57,503 nt of DNA from Archangium lipolyticum. Its GTDB lineage: Bacteria; Myxococcota; Myxococcia; Myxococcales; Myxococcaceae. The translations under genes were made by a program, and so were the position numbers. Shown here piece by piece: positions 45,694-55,153 of the stretch (position 1 is its first letter; every line of letters begins with the position of its first letter). The stretch is taken from contig NZ_JANKBZ010000052.1 in the NCBI RefSeq assembly GCF_024623785.1, positions 1 through 57,503 of the forward strand, given 5' to 3'. The notes beneath the pieces are model-generated. The model was not told where the DNA came from, ran no database searches, and saw nothing but the letters and a program-made list of their open reading frames with translations.

Positions 45694-48600
45694 ATGTTGG
45701 ACATTCCGGGTTACCGAGTGCTGGGCACCATTCGAGCCACCGGCTCGAACGTGCTCTTCCATGCCATGCGTGAGGCCGACGGCCTGCCCGTCATCATCAA
45801 AACCCCCATGGCTCCCACTCCGGGGCCCAACGAGCGCGAGCGCTACCGCCGCGAGTTCGGCATCCTCCAGCGCCTCAAGGATGTGCGCGGCGTCGCACGG
45901 CCCTACGCCTGCGAGCGCAGCCGCGAGCGCCCCATCCTCCTGCTCGAGAAAATCCAAGGTGAGACGCTCTCCGAGTCCCTGGGCAAGGCCCTGGACATTC
46001 CTCGCTGCCTCCACATCGCCATCTCCCTGGCCTCCACCCTGGCCCAGATCCACGCGCGCAACGTCATCCACAAGGACATCAAGCCCTCCAACATCATCGT
46101 CGAGCCTTCCGGCGAGGCGCGCCTCATCGACTTCGGCGTGGCCACCCTCCAGAAGGTCGAGCACCTGGATGCGGCTGCCTCTCACCTCATTGAAGGCACT
46201 CTGGCCTACATGTCCCCGGAGCAAACCGGGCGCATGAACCGCGCGGTGGACTACCGCACCGACTTCTACTCCCTGGGCGTCACCCTCTACGAGCTGCTCA
46301 CCGGCCAGCGTCCTTTCCACGGCCGTGATGCGCTCGAGTGGTTCCACGCTCACATGGCCCAGAGCCCCAAGCCTCTGAGCGAGCTCAACCCCGAGGTGCC
46401 TCCGGCCCTGTCCGCCGTCGTGCTCAAGCTGCTGGCCAAGGTGGCCGAGGAGCGTTACCAGAGCGCAGAGGGCCTCAAGGCCGACCTGGAGCGCTGCCGC
46501 GACGGGCTGAGCCGGAACGCGCTGGTGGATTTCTCGCCCGGCGCCAACGACACCCCCAGCCGCTTCCAGCTGCCCCAGCGCCTCTACGGCCGCGAGGCTC
46601 AGGTCTCCACCCTGCTCGAAGGCTTCGAGCGTGTCCTCTTGCATGGGAAGCCCGAGCTGTTCCTGGTGAGCGGCTACTCGGGCATCGGCAAGTCCGCCGT
46701 GGTGCACGAGCTGCACAAGCCCGTGGTTCAGCGGCGCGGCTTCTTCCTCAGCGGCAAGTTCGATCAGTTCCAGCGCGACATCCCCTACTCCACCCTCGCT
46801 CAGGCCATCCGCGGCCTGGTTCAGCAGCTGCTGGCCGGCACCGATGAGGACATTGCCCGGTGGCGCCATCAGGTGAATCAGACATGGGGGAGTCACGGCC
46901 AGGCGCTGGTGGATCTGGTCCCCCAGCTGGAGGTGGTGGTGGGCAAGCAGCCCCCGCTCCAGGAGCTGCCTCCCACCGAGGCCCGACACCGGTTGTATCG
47001 GGTCATCCGCCAGTTCCTGCAGGTGTTCGCCACCCCTGAGCACCCGCTGGTGATGTTCCTGGACGACCTGCAGTGGGCGGACCTGGCCAGCCTCAAGCTC
47101 ATCCAGCTTCTGCTGTCCGAATCGGAAACACCCCCGGTGCAGTGGATTGGCGCCTACCGCGACAACGAGGTGAGCCCTTCCCACCCCCTGGTCCCAGTGC
47201 TGGAGGAGGTGCGCAAGGCCGACGCACGCGTGACGGACATCCGGCTGGAACCCCTGAACGCTCATCAGGTGACGCAGCTGGTGCGGGATACCCTCCCAGG
47301 GGTGGAAGAGAACATGGCGGCCGCCCTCTCGGCGCTGGTGCACGAGAAGACCGGCGGCAACCCCTTCTTCCTCCTGCAGCTCATGGTGACGCTCAACCAG
47401 GACGGCCTGCTGGTTCGCGAGCCCGGCGGCGGCTGGCGCTGGAATGCCGAAGGCGTCCGCTCCAAGGACTACTCCGACAACGTCGTCGACTTCATGCTCG
47501 ACAAGCTGCGCCAGTTCCCCGCCGGCACTCAGCACCTGCTCCAGCTGGCCGCCTGTGTCGGCAACACCTTCTCCGTCCAGATGCTGGGCACCCTCGACGA
47601 CCTGGAGGAGTTGGGGGACGTGGAGCAGCGGCTGGAGCCCGCGCTCCAGGAAGGCATGCTGACGCGTGTGGGGCCGGAGCAATACCGCTTCCTTCACGAC
47701 CGCATCCAACAGGCGGCCCACACGCTCAGCTCCGAAGAAGAGCGCAAGGCCATTCATCTGCGTATCGGCCGGCTGTTGCTGCGGCGCCTGTCCCAGGAGG
47801 AGGTGAACGACAAGATCTTCGACGTGGTGAGCCAGCTCAACGCCGGGGTGGAGCTGCTCCACGAGCCCTCGGGACGTCACCAGGTGGCACGGCTCAACGC
47901 CCAGGCCGGAAAGAAGGCTGAGGCCGCGGTGGCACCTCGCCCCGCCATCACCTACTTCACCACGGCCTTCGCCCTCATTCCCGGGGACCCCTGGGAAACG
48001 GACTACGCGCTGGCCTTCCAGGTGCGGCTGGCGCGTGCCCGGTGCGAGCTCCAGGTCGGCAATACCGCCGAGGCGCGCCGCCTGGCGGAGGAGCTCCTCT
48101 CTCGGGCCCGCGACCACGAGGACGCCACGGCTGCCTCCTCTCTGAAGAGCGCTTCCCTTCTGGCCGAGGGCGACCCGCAGGGCTCCATCACCTGTATGCG
48201 GGAGTGCCTGGCGAAGCTGGGCATCTCCCTGTCTTCACACCCCACGGGCGAAGAGGCGGCCGCCGCCTACGAGGAAGTCCATACGCTGCTTGGAGGCCGC
48301 TCCGTCGAGAGTCTCCTCGAGCTGCCGCTCATGACCGACCCGGACATGAAGCGGGTGATGCGTGCCCTCTCCACACTCTGGGAAGCGGCCTATGTCGCGA
48401 ACGCCAACCTGCTCATCATCGTCCTGAGCCGGATGGTCTCGCTCACCCTCCGTCATGGCTTTACAGCCGATGCGGTGCCTGGCTTCGGCTGGCTCGGAGG
48501 AATAGCGGGCTCTGGCTTCAAGCAGTACCAGGAAGGACTGACCCTGGGCCTGCTCGCCCGAGGCTTCGTCGAGCGGTACGACTTGACCGCCCTCCGGACG

Positions 48601-50985
48601 ACCGCGTTCTTGAGCCTGCATCTCATCACCAACTGGACCCAGCCCCTCTCCGTCTCCCAGGAACTCCTCCTGAGCTGCTTCCAACACGGGCTCCAGTCGG
48701 GCGACTTCGTCAAAGCCAGCTACGGCTCCATCTCGTTCCTGGAAGTCCGCCTGGCCATGGGGCAGAACCTGGAGGACATCTCCAAGGATGTGCTCAGCCG
48801 CGGCGAGTTCGTGCGGAAGGCCGGTCTCAAGGATCCGCAGGACATCATCGCCTGTTTCCAGGCCTACGTTCAGCAACTGCGCGGGGGCTCGCTCTCGTTC
48901 GACACGCTGAGCGGGAACGGCTTCGACGAGCAGGCCTTCGAGGCCACACTGACCCCCCAGCGCATGGGCACCACGCGGTGCGAGTACTGGCTCATCAAGC
49001 TCCAGTCTCGCTTCATGTGCGGCGCCTACCGGGAGGCGCTCGAAGCAGCGAACAAGGCGGCCGAGCTCCTCTGGGGCGTCGTGGGCAGCATCACCGGCAG
49101 GGAGTACCACCTCTACCGCGCGCTGGCCCTGGCAGCCTGCTTCGAGGGAGCCACGCCCGAGGAGCAGCCGAAGTTCCTTGAGGACATTGAGCGCCACCGG
49201 CAGCAACTGGCGGAGTGGGCGGAGCAGTGCTCCGAGAACTTCCGCGCGGCCGAGCGGATGGTAGCTGGCGAGCGGGCCCGCCTCGAAAGCAAGCCGGACG
49301 AGGCAACCCGCGCGTACGAGGAGGCCATCCGTTCAGCGAGAGAGAGCGGGGCCACACAGCTCGTGGGTTTGGCCAGCGAGCTGGCGGCGAGCTTCTGGCG
49401 CACGCGGCAGGCCCCCATCGTCGCCCATGCCTTCGCGCGGGAGGCGCGCGCCGCGTACCTGCACTGGGGCGCCCTGGGCAAGGTCGAGCACCTGGATGCG
49501 CAGTGGCCTCAGCTCCAAGCGTCGTCGGTCACCGAAGGTACGGATACCAGCAGCACGAACTCGACCCGGATCGACGCGCTCACGGTCGTCAAAGCCCAAC
49601 AGGCCATCTCCGGTGAGATCGTCCTGGAGCGCCTGGTGGCCACGCTGATGCGCGCCGCCATCGAGAACGCCGGGGCGCAGCGAGGCGCCCTGCTGCTGCC
49701 CACGGGCGACACGCTCACGGTGGCGGCCACCTCCGATGCTTCTCCGGACAGCCTCTCTGTCTCCCCCAGCGAGGACTCCAAGCACGCACTGCCGTGGACG
49801 ATCCTGTCGTACGTGCGGCGCACCCGGGAGCCGGTGCTCATCGGCGATGCCTCCAAGCCCCACCCCTTCTCTTCCGACCCCTACCTGGCTGGCAGCAAGG
49901 CGCGCTCCGTCCTGTGCCTTCCCCTCATGCGCCAGGAGCAGTTCTCCGGAGTCCTCTATCTGGAGAACAACCTGGCCACCAACGCCTTCAGCCCCTCTCG
50001 CATGGCCCTGCTGGGTCACATCGCCTCCCAGGCCGCCATCTCCATCGAGAACGCTCGCCTCTACGCCGACGTCCAACAAGCCAAGGCGCAGCTGCGCAGG
50101 GCCAATGACGAGCTGGAGCAGCGCGTGGAGGAGCGCACGCGCGAGTTGAAGCAGGCCCAGGCCCGGCTGGTGGACACCGCTCGCCAGGTGGGCATGGCGG
50201 AGATCGCCTCCAACGTCCTTCACAACGTCGGCAACGTGCTCACCAGCGCCGTCATCAACATGGAGACCATGTACCGCGCCGTGGGCGCTTCCCGCGTCGG
50301 CAGGCTCAAGCAGGCCACCTCCCTGCTGCTGGAACACCGCTCCAGCCTGGCCGACTTCCTGGCCCCAGGCTCTCGCGGTGGCCACCTGCCCGACTACCTC
50401 GCCGCTCTCTCTGACGAGCTGATGCGCGAGCAGACACGGCTACTGGAGGACCTGGATGCCATGAGCCGACATGTCGAGCACATCCGCGCCATCGTCCAGG
50501 TCCAGCAGACCTATGCCAGAACTACCCTGATGACCGAGGAGTGCGACCTGGGTCAGCTCATCGAGGATGGCCTGCGCATCCAGCAGCCGGCGCTCCAGCG
50601 CCACGGCGTGGAAGTCCAGCGCGAGCTATCGCCGCTGCCCCGAGTGAAGGTGGACAAGCACAAGGTGCTGCAGATCCTCATCAACCTCATCAACAATGCC
50701 AAGCAAGCGTTGGATGCAATGCCTGAAGGCCAGCGCCACCTGCGCGTGACGCTGGTGGCCGACGGCAAGCTGGCGCGCATCCAGGTGGTGGACGATGGGG
50801 CGGGCATTGCCCCAGAGATCCGCCATAAACTCTTCTCCCACGGCTTCACCACTCGCAAGGAGGGCCATGGCTTCGGCCTGCACTCCAGCGCTCTGGCCGC
50901 GCAGTTGCTGGACGGGCGCCTCACCCTGGAGAGCGAAGGCCCAGGCAAGGGCGCCGTAGCCACATTGGAGTTGCCCCTCAGCTGA
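45694..50985 (+). CDS. Ser/Thr kinase - STAND-like ATPase - GAF - histidine kinase (PknK-like, trifunctional)
   Basis: 1763 residues from the ATG at 45694. Order: Ser/Thr kinase (about 8-270; HKDIKPSN near 126, IDFGVAT near 147); a large predicted ATPase of the COG3899 type with P-loop GYSGIGKSA (about 327-335) and a hydrophobic Walker B (VMFLDDLQWAD); ~700 helical, TPR-like residues; GAF domain (about 1300-1450); coiled coil; histidine kinase with the H-box NVLHNVGNVLTS (candidate His1510) and ATPase core (LINNAKQA near 1668, DDGAGIAP, GHGFGLHSSALAA). No transmembrane segment, so it is a cytoplasmic sensor. No response regulator is adjacent, so the phosphoacceptor is unknown. Such multi-output kinases are abundant in myxobacteria. 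Confidence 0.92.
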   Translation: MLDIPGYRVLGTIRATGSNVLFHAMREADGLPVIIKTPMAPTPGPNERERYRREFGILQRLKDVRGVARPYACERSRERPILLLEKIQGETLSESLGKALDIPRCLHIAISLASTLAQIHARNVIHKDIKPSNIIVEPSGEARLIDFGVATLQKVEHLDAAASHLIEGTLAYMSPEQTGRMNRAVDYRTDFYSLGVTLYELLTGQRPFHGRDALEWFHAHMAQSPKPLSELNPEVPPALSAVVLKLLAKVAEERYQSAEGLKADLERCRDGLSRNALVDFSPGANDTPSRFQLPQRLYGREAQVSTLLEGFERVLLHGKPELFLVSGYSGIGKSAVVHELHKPVVQRRGFFLSGKFDQFQRDIPYSTLAQAIRGLVQQLLAGTDEDIARWRHQVNQTWGSHGQALVDLVPQLEVVVGKQPPLQELPPTEARHRLYRVIRQFLQVFATPEHPLVMFLDDLQWADLASLKLIQLLLSESETPPVQWIGAYRDNEVSPSHPLVPVLEEVRKADARVTDIRLEPLNAHQVTQLVRDTLPGVEENMAAALSALVHEKTGGNPFFLLQLMVTLNQDGLLVREPGGGWRWNAEGVRSKDYSDNVVDFMLDKLRQFPAGTQHLLQLAACVGNTFSVQMLGTLDDLEELGDVEQRLEPALQEGMLTRVGPEQYRFLHDRIQQAAHTLSSEEERKAIHLRIGRLLLRRLSQEEVNDKIFDVVSQLNAGVELLHEPSGRHQVARLNAQAGKKAEAAVAPRPAITYFTTAFALIPGDPWETDYALAFQVRLARARCELQVGNTAEARRLAEELLSRARDHEDATAASSLKSASLLAEGDPQGSITCMRECLAKLGISLSSHPTGEEAAAAYEEVHTLLGGRSVESLLELPLMTDPDMKRVMRALSTLWEAAYVANANLLIIVLSRMVSLTLRHGFTADAVPGFGWLGGIAGSGFKQYQEGLTLGLLARGFVERYDLTALRTTAFLSLHLITNWTQPLSVSQELLLSCFQHGLQSGDFVKASYGSISFLEVRLAMGQNLEDISKDVLSRGEFVRKAGLKDPQDIIACFQAYVQQLRGGSLSFDTLSGNGFDEQAFEATLTPQRMGTTRCEYWLIKLQSRFMCGAYREALEAANKAAELLWGVVGSITGREYHLYRALALAACFEGATPEEQPKFLEDIERHRQQLAEWAEQCSENFRAAERMVAGERARLESKPDEATRAYEEAIRSARESGATQLVGLASELAASFWRTRQAPIVAHAFAREARAAYLHWGALGKVEHLDAQWPQLQASSVTEGTDTSSTNSTRIDALTVVKAQQAISGEIVLERLVATLMRAAIENAGAQRGALLLPTGDTLTVAATSDASPDSLSVSPSEDSKHALPWTILSYVRRTREPVLIGDASKPHPFSSDPYLAGSKARSVLCLPLMRQEQFSGVLYLENNLATNAFSPSRMALLGHIASQAAISIENARLYADVQQAKAQLRRANDELEQRVEERTRELKQAQARLVDTARQVGMAEIASNVLHNVGNVLTSAVINMETMYRAVGASRVGRLKQATSLLLEHRSSLADFLAPGSRGGHLPDYLAALSDELMREQTRLLEDLDAMSRHVEHIRAIVQVQQTYARTTLMTEECDLGQLIEDGLRIQQPALQRHGVEVQRELSPLPRVKVDKHKVLQILINLINNAKQALDAMPEGQRHLRVTLVADGKLARIQVVDDGAGIAPEIRHKLFSHGFTTRKEGHGFGLHSSALAAQLLDGRLTLESEGPGKGAVATLELPLS

Positions 50986-50999
50986 GTTCGGTGGAAACG

Positions 51000-51137
51000 A
51001 TCCTCCAGAAACGCGGGCTTTCGATCCGTGAAGACCTGCACCGTGCCGTACCGCTTGGACGCGCCGGGGGGAATCGGCTCGAGCGACGTGCCCCGGAAGA
51101 AGGTCACCTTGACGTACTTGTCGAAGTTACCGGCGCG
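51000..51137 (-). pseudogene. Fragment of a DUF1801-like protein (weak)
   Basis: The minus-strand frame reads FDKYVKVTFFRGTSLEPIPP then GASKRYGTVQVFTD, similar to the C-terminal strand of YdhG/DUF1801 proteins. The fragment starts at an IS91 3' end and lacks the rest. The family assignment is tentative. Confidence 0.25.
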
Positions 51138-51228
51138 GCGCGCGGCCTTGCTGGCCTCGTCAGAGGCCCTTCTCGGCCCCTCCGCTCCAGCCCTCACCCT
51201 CAACATGGCTTCTATTCCGCCTATACGC
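51130..51228 (+). mobile_element. IS91-family solo 3' end (short)
   Basis: The last ~100 bases of the element (GGCGCGGCGCGCGGCCTTGC to CTTCTATTCCGCCTATACGC) with few changes. It truncates the DUF1801-like fragment on the left. On the right an unassigned frame begins LLRVKRPETAHLREWAEKIA. Confidence 0.75.
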
Positions 51229-51605
51229 ACTGCTGCGGGTGAAGAGGCCGGAAACGGCCCACCTGCGAGAATGGGCCGAGAAGATTGCCGCCCGCCCGCC
51301 CTCAGTTGAGCGCGAACAGAAGGATGAAGGGACCTCGAGGAGAGAAGGCTGCAAGCCAGCGGGTGTACAGGAGGCACTGCCCTTCGAGACCGTCACCGCC
51401 TCCGCGCCCGTCCCCACGCGTGGGACCAAGGGCGAGGCGGGCGCGGCCGCGGCGACGAGGGGCCGAAGGAAAGTATTTGGGTAGGGATGCCTGTTGTTGA
51501 AAGTGAAACAGGGCGAGGTGCCTGCTTCGGGGGGGCCGCTTCACAGAAAGGAGGGATGGGGGCCCTGTTGAGGGGGGAAGGAGGGCGCAGAGGGGCCGAG
51601 CAAAC
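51229..51605. other. Unassigned gene tail and intergenic sequence (51229-51605)
   Basis: An open frame from the IS91 boundary to 51484 (VKRPETAHLREWAEKIAA, then an Arg/Ala-rich end) has no recognised family and no start codon of its own. The final ~120 bases before the next gene hold no feature. Confidence 0.3.
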
Positions 51606-52430
51606 TCACTCCATGGCCCTTGTCTCGCCGTAGATGAAGTCGTCCATCACCACCAAATCCTTAGTTCCGCCGGAGCTGACATCCTTGACGCCGGGGCCCA
51701 GCGCTGCCTCACCCGAAGTGATGCGGGCACTGGTGATGATGGGAGTGTCGAATACCACGCCCACGAACGAGAGGCCTTGCTTGTCGGCGCGACGCGGCGC
51801 GGTCAAGGTGCCGAGCTCGAGGCCGTCGTTTCCGAAGAGCTCGATCCTCGCCGAGCCCTCCTTGTCCACGTCCGAGAACACCACCCCGAATCCCTTCACG
51901 AGCGCGGGCGTGGGCGCGCCAACAGCCTGGAATCTCACCTCCAAGGTATTTCCGTCGCTGACCGTGAAGGTCTTGCGCTTGCTGAAGGCGTGGAATTCCT
52001 GACTGTAGCTGGGGTCGACGTGCGCGAAGTCATCGCCGCTCACTTCGAAGGTGCCTCCCTCGTCGGTGAAGAACGCGGCGCCTCGCTTGCGAGCCGGTGG
52101 GTCGGCGAGCTCGAAGCTGTTGAAGAAGTCACCTGGGAAGTGGGGAGTGTCGGTGAGGTTCGTCGGCACACCATCCCAGTTGATTTCACGACGCCCGGCG
52201 GGCTGCTGATAGGGCTCGTCGTTGTTGAGCGGGTCACCGAGAGCAGCCTGGAACATTTCCACCTTTCTGGTGATGTCTCCGCTTGCCGTGATCACGGTCG
52301 ACTTGGGGTTGCTCATGCCATGAACAGGGCGCTCCTGATAGTCCTTGTCAGAGTGGGCCCGTGCCGTGAATCCGAGTGCGGTCAGGGATACTGCCAGGAT
52401 CGTGGGAATCGAATGCATCATTGTGCTCAC
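51606..52430 (-). CDS. Secreted beta-rich hypothetical protein
   Basis: 274 residues with a signal peptide (TILAVSLTALGFTARA). The mature part contains REINWDGVPTNLTDTPHFPG and GDFFNSFELADPP, a pattern shared with exported proteins of jelly-roll/PEP-CTERM-like families, and a beta-rich core (TFTVSDGNTLEVRFQAVG, GFGVVFSDVDKEGSARIELF). No C-terminal sorting motif was seen. The gene ahead (52471-52749, same strand) lies 41 bases from this start, so they may be co-transcribed. Function is unknown. Confidence 0.65.
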   Translation of the reverse strand: MSTMMHSIPTILAVSLTALGFTARAHSDKDYQERPVHGMSNPKSTVITASGDITRKVEMFQAALGDPLNNDEPYQQPAGRREINWDGVPTNLTDTPHFPGDFFNSFELADPPARKRGAAFFTDEGGTFEVSGDDFAHVDPSYSQEFHAFSKRKTFTVSDGNTLEVRFQAVGAPTPALVKGFGVVFSDVDKEGSARIELFGNDGLELGTLTAPRRADKQGLSFVGVVFDTPIITSARITSGEAALGPGVKDVSSGGTKDLVVMDDFIYGETRAME

Positions 52431-52470
52431 TCTTCTTTCGTGTGTGTTGACGTGTAACGAGTGCGGATGA

Positions 52471-52749
52471 TCATTCCGCGAGCTTCTCGCGGATCTGCCT
52501 CATCAACAGTTGCAGTTCCGCGGTGGCCTCGGAGGCGCTGAGATATTTCAGCGTGGTGCGGAGCAGGTGGAGCTCGTCCAGGGCCCAGTTGAACAGAGGG
52601 GGCAGCTCGCGCTCGGACTGATTGGCGTGAAGAGTGGGAGAAGTTCGGAACTGATGCTCGAATTCTTGCATCAATGTCTCGTGAGGGTGGGAGTGGGACT
52701 CGGGATCGCGCTGGTAGATGGTGGGATGGAAGATGGAAGCTTGCTTCAT
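52471..52749 (-). CDS. Small hypothetical protein
   Basis: 92 residues from the ATG at 52749. A His-rich N-terminus (YQRDPESHSHPHETLMQEFE) is followed by a helical C-terminus (FNWALDELHLLRTTLKYLSA). There is no signal peptide. It lies just upstream of the secreted-protein gene and could be co-expressed. Not assigned to a family. Confidence 0.5.
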   Translation of the reverse strand: MKQASIFHPTIYQRDPESHSHPHETLMQEFEHQFRTSPTLHANQSERELPPLFNWALDELHLLRTTLKYLSASEATAELQLLMRQIREKLAE

Positions 52750-52940
52750 GGTATCTGCCTCGATAGGGGGCGGGGCTCCGCGCTGATGCCAGGGTCATTT
52801 CCCGGCATTGAGTAGGCGGAGTCGTGCTCCGGCCAATGTGACAGAGATATCAAGGACTGTTGCGTGCATCACATCCGGTGCCGTCCCCTTCTCTCTTTAC
52901 CTGTGGCCGAGAGCAGCAACTCCATCAAGAGGAAACCGAT

Positions 52941-53303
52941 ATGACCTGTTCGCGATGTGGTAACCAGAATGCCCCGATGTCTTTCGCTTGCGCGAGTTGC
53001 GGAGCCGCCCTGGCGGTGCACGCAGACGCAGTAGCGGTTCGCTCCATTCACGAGAAGAACCCCAACCTGGCACTCGTACTGTCCCTGCTGCTTCCGGGCG
53101 CGGGGCAGTTCTACAACGGAGAAACGAAGAAGGGCGTCCTGATGTTTCTCGGGGCGTCCGTGGGAGGCATCCTGACCCTCGGTCTCATGTATCTGGTCAT
53201 GACGATCTGGTCCATGGTCGACGCCTACAAGGTGGCAAACCAGGAGAAGACTCCGCGGAAGAAGGACATGGCCCCGCCGGGCCTCAGCGAGGCGGAGGTT
53301 TGA
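52941..53303 (+). CDS. Zinc-ribbon / TM2-type membrane protein
   Basis: 120 residues from the ATG at 52941 with an AGAGGAAA site. The N-terminus carries a short zinc-ribbon (CSRCGNQNAPMSFACASCGA, C-x2-C...C-x2-C). Two hydrophobic helices follow: NLALVLSLLLPGAGQFYNGE, the TM2 motif with GAGQFYNGE, and a second hydrophobic stretch before IWSMVDAYKVA. It is an inner-membrane protein; TM2 proteins have no general known function. The gene is monocistronic on this strand. Confidence 0.8.
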   Translation: MTCSRCGNQNAPMSFACASCGAALAVHADAVAVRSIHEKNPNLALVLSLLLPGAGQFYNGETKKGVLMFLGASVGGILTLGLMYLVMTIWSMVDAYKVANQEKTPRKKDMAPPGLSEAEV

Positions 53304-53314
53304 CGACGGATTCA

Positions 53315-53454
53315 GGACGAAAGTGTTCGAGCATACGCGGCGGCCGCCAGCGCAGGTCGTCCACCGGCGGCGCCGCGTAGGGGATACCCTTGAACACGTG
53401 GATGCCTTCCTCGGTGGTTCCTTCGACATGTCCCTTGTCTGTTTCGATGAGCAT
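53315..53454 (-). pseudogene. Carboxylesterase type B, N-terminal fragment
   Basis: From the ATG at 53454 (with GGAGAG upstream): LIETDKGHVEGTTEEGIHVF, then KGIPYAAPPVDDLRWRPPRM, the diagnostic start of type-B carboxylesterases. It ends after ~45 residues, where it meets the 3' end of the TM2 gene. The catalytic Ser, Glu and His are absent. The start site lies 20 bases from the IS4-type terminus, so the promoter was also disturbed. Confidence 0.7.
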
Positions 53455-53473
53455 GGTCTCTCCTCTCCTTGGC

Positions 53474-54733
53474 CTGAGCCATCCCCTCATTTTTAGCAAG
53501 CGAGGGAGGGAGCGGCGAGTGTGTTGATTGGTGCGCGAAGTAGGACCCGCATGCTTACTTCTGCGGTCATGCGCAAGCCTCGCCTCAATGACCAGCAGGT
53601 GCACTCCTTCCTGGACTCGCTCTTCGCGGACGACCTGCATGCCATGCGCATTCTGTCTCTCTCCTACGCCGTACTGGGCGTCATCCACGCGGCCAGTCTG
53701 GGGGTGCATCTCATCGGCAAGGCATTGGCCTGGGCCCGAGGCACGAAGAGCAAACATGGGGTGAAACAGGTAGACCGACTCCTTTCCAACCAAGGCATCA
53801 ATGCCTGGGAACTCTTCGCCCAGTGGGTGCCGTACGTGCTGGGACAGAGGAGCGAGGCGGTTGTGGCCCTGGACTGGACGGACTTCGACGCGGATGGCCA
53901 TGCCACGCTCGTGGCCTCGCTGGTGGCGAGCCACGGGCGGACGACACCGCTGGTGTGGTTCACCGTGGAGAAATCCGCGCTGGAGGGGATGCGGAATGAA
54001 ACGGAGGACTTCCTGCTCAACCGACTGAGGGAAGTCGTGCCCGAAACGGTGCGACTCATCCTGCTGGCGGACCGGGGATTTGGGGACCAGAAGTTCTACG
54101 CCTTGCTCGAGCAGTTGAAGTTCGACTACGTGGTGCGCTTCCGCCAGTGTATTCAAGTCACGGCGGAGACAGGAGAGAAGAAGAGCGCGGGAGAGTGGGT
54201 GCCCGAGTCGGGCCGTGCGGTGCGCATGCCGGGAGCGCGAGTCACCCAGGACAACACTCCCGTGCCCGCGGTGGTGTGCGTGAAGAAGAAGGGAATGAAG
54301 GAGGCCTGGTGTCTGGCGACGAGCTTGAAAAAAGCCACGGCGACCTTCGTGGTGGGACTCTACTCCAAGCGATTCCGGACGGAGGAGACGTTCCGGGACA
54401 TGGAGGACTTGCGCTTCGCAATGGGCCTGTCCTGGGTGAAGGTGCGCTCGACGGAGAGACGGGACCGACTGCTGCTGGTGAGCGCGCTGGCCTGTGGACT
54501 GTTGACCTTGTTGGGAGCGGCGGGGGAAAGCTTGGGGATGGAGCGCCACCTCAAGGCCAACACCGCGAAGACGCGCACCTACTCCCTCTTCCGTCAGGGA
54601 TGTGAGTACTACCAGGCCATCCCCATGATGCCCGAGGACACGCTCCTGCCCCTGATGGCTCGATTCACCGAACTGCTCGGCGCACAACCTGTTTTCCGGG
54701 ATGTTTTCGGTCCAATATGAGGGGATGGCTCAG
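53474..54733 (+). mobile_element. IS4-type insertion sequence, intact (1260 bp)
   Basis: Perfect 17-bp terminal inverted repeats: CTGAGCCATCCCCTCAT at 53474-53490 and ATGAGGGGATGGCTCAG at 54717-54733. The transposase stop TGA lies inside the right repeat. No clear target duplication is seen in the immediate flanks. Two truncated relatives occur at 1-125 and 36951-37555. Confidence 0.9.
53551..54720 (+). CDS. IS4-family transposase (DDE)
   Basis: 389 residues from the ATG at 53551; an upstream in-frame GTG at 53521 is less likely, because the related copy at 36951 starts at the equivalent ATG. DDE elements: [15 protein letters not shown] (first Asp), [20 protein letters not shown] (second Asp) and [20 protein letters not shown] (Glu in the Y/R...E-...-F signature). 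Cut-and-paste transposase acting on the 17-bp repeats. It is apparently complete and potentially active. Length is normal for the family. Confidence 0.92.
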   Translation: MLTSAVMRKPRLNDQQVHSFLDSLFADDLHAMRILSLSYAVLGVIHAASLGVHLIGKALAWARGTKSKHGVKQVDRLLSNQGINAWELFAQWVPYVLGQRSEAVVALDWTDFDADGHATLVASLVASHGRTTPLVWFTVEKSALEGMRNETEDFLLNRLREVVPETVRLILLADRGFGDQKFYALLEQLKFDYVVRFRQCIQVTAETGEKKSAGEWVPESGRAVRMPGARVTQDNTPVPAVVCVKKKGMKEAWCLATSLKKATATFVVGLYSKRFRTEETFRDMEDLRFAMGLSWVKVRSTERRDRLLLVSALACGLLTLLGAAGESLGMERHLKANTAKTRTYSLFRQGCEYYQAIPMMPEDTLLPLMARFTELLGAQPVFRDVFGPI

Positions 54734-54772
54734 CGGCACGGCCCGAAGAACTGGATGAACGACACGGCCCCT
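54734..54772 (-). mobile_element. Sliver of IS91-family transposase (inverted)
   Basis: CGAAGAACTGGATGAACGAC and the flanking bases are the reverse complement of the main element at ~14848-14882, the region just before the HUH motif. It is only about 35 bases long and abuts the right end of the IS4-type element. Confidence 0.5.
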
Positions 54773-54925
54773 GGCTGTCCTTCAGCAGCGATTGCAGATT
54801 CTCCTCCAATCTCGCTGCGTACTCCTCTGCCGTTTGCCCGTCGATTCCCGGGGCGCCGCTCTTACGCGTACGCTGGTAGGCCTCCTGCAACCATTCGATG
54901 TCGATGTGATGCGACAGGGATGGTG
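54773..54925 (-). pseudogene. Group II intron reverse transcriptase/maturase, N-terminal fragment
   Basis: The minus-strand frame [20 protein letters not shown] then [20 protein letters not shown] is the RT0-region start of group II intron-encoded proteins (LtrA type). The catalytic YxDD part and maturase domain are missing. No intron domain V hairpin could be identified nearby, though the region to 55060 was not resolved. Confidence 0.65.
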
Positions 54926-55095
54926 CTGGGACCTGGTGTTCTTCCGGCTGGCGGCCTCCTTTGCCGGGCAGGGTTTGAACCTGCAGGGGTCCTTCGTGAG
55001 GTTCCTTCGATCCTCTATCTCATCGAGTCCTCCTCACCCAGGCTTCGCCTGGCGCACACGCAGTAGTGTTAGATTGGTGCTCTTCATCCAGAGGA
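54926..55095. other. No gene recognised (54926-55095)
   Basis: This could be remains of the group II intron 5' part or other debris. No secondary structure was assigned. Confidence 0.3.
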
Positions 55096-55121
55096 GGCGG
55101 CCGCATGCGCGCGGCCGCCTT
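55096..55121 (-). terminator. GC-rich perfect hairpin downstream of the secreted protein gene
   Basis: AGGCGGCCGC pairs with GCGGCCGCCT (10-bp stem, loop ATGCGC), about 35 bases beyond the stop of the minus-strand gene at 55154. No T-run follows on the minus strand, so it is a possible terminator only. Confidence 0.45.
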
Positions 55122-55153
55122 AATGGTCGGATTCTTCGTCGGGATTAAAAAGC

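Noticed and set aside
45688-48117. 809-residue open frame on the minus strand
   Set aside because: It is antisense to the kinase/ATPase gene and follows its codon bias; no domain is recognisable.
55096-55121. Integron attC site
   Set aside because: The hairpin is a simple perfect stem without the conserved R/L boxes of attC sites, and no integron integrase is nearby.
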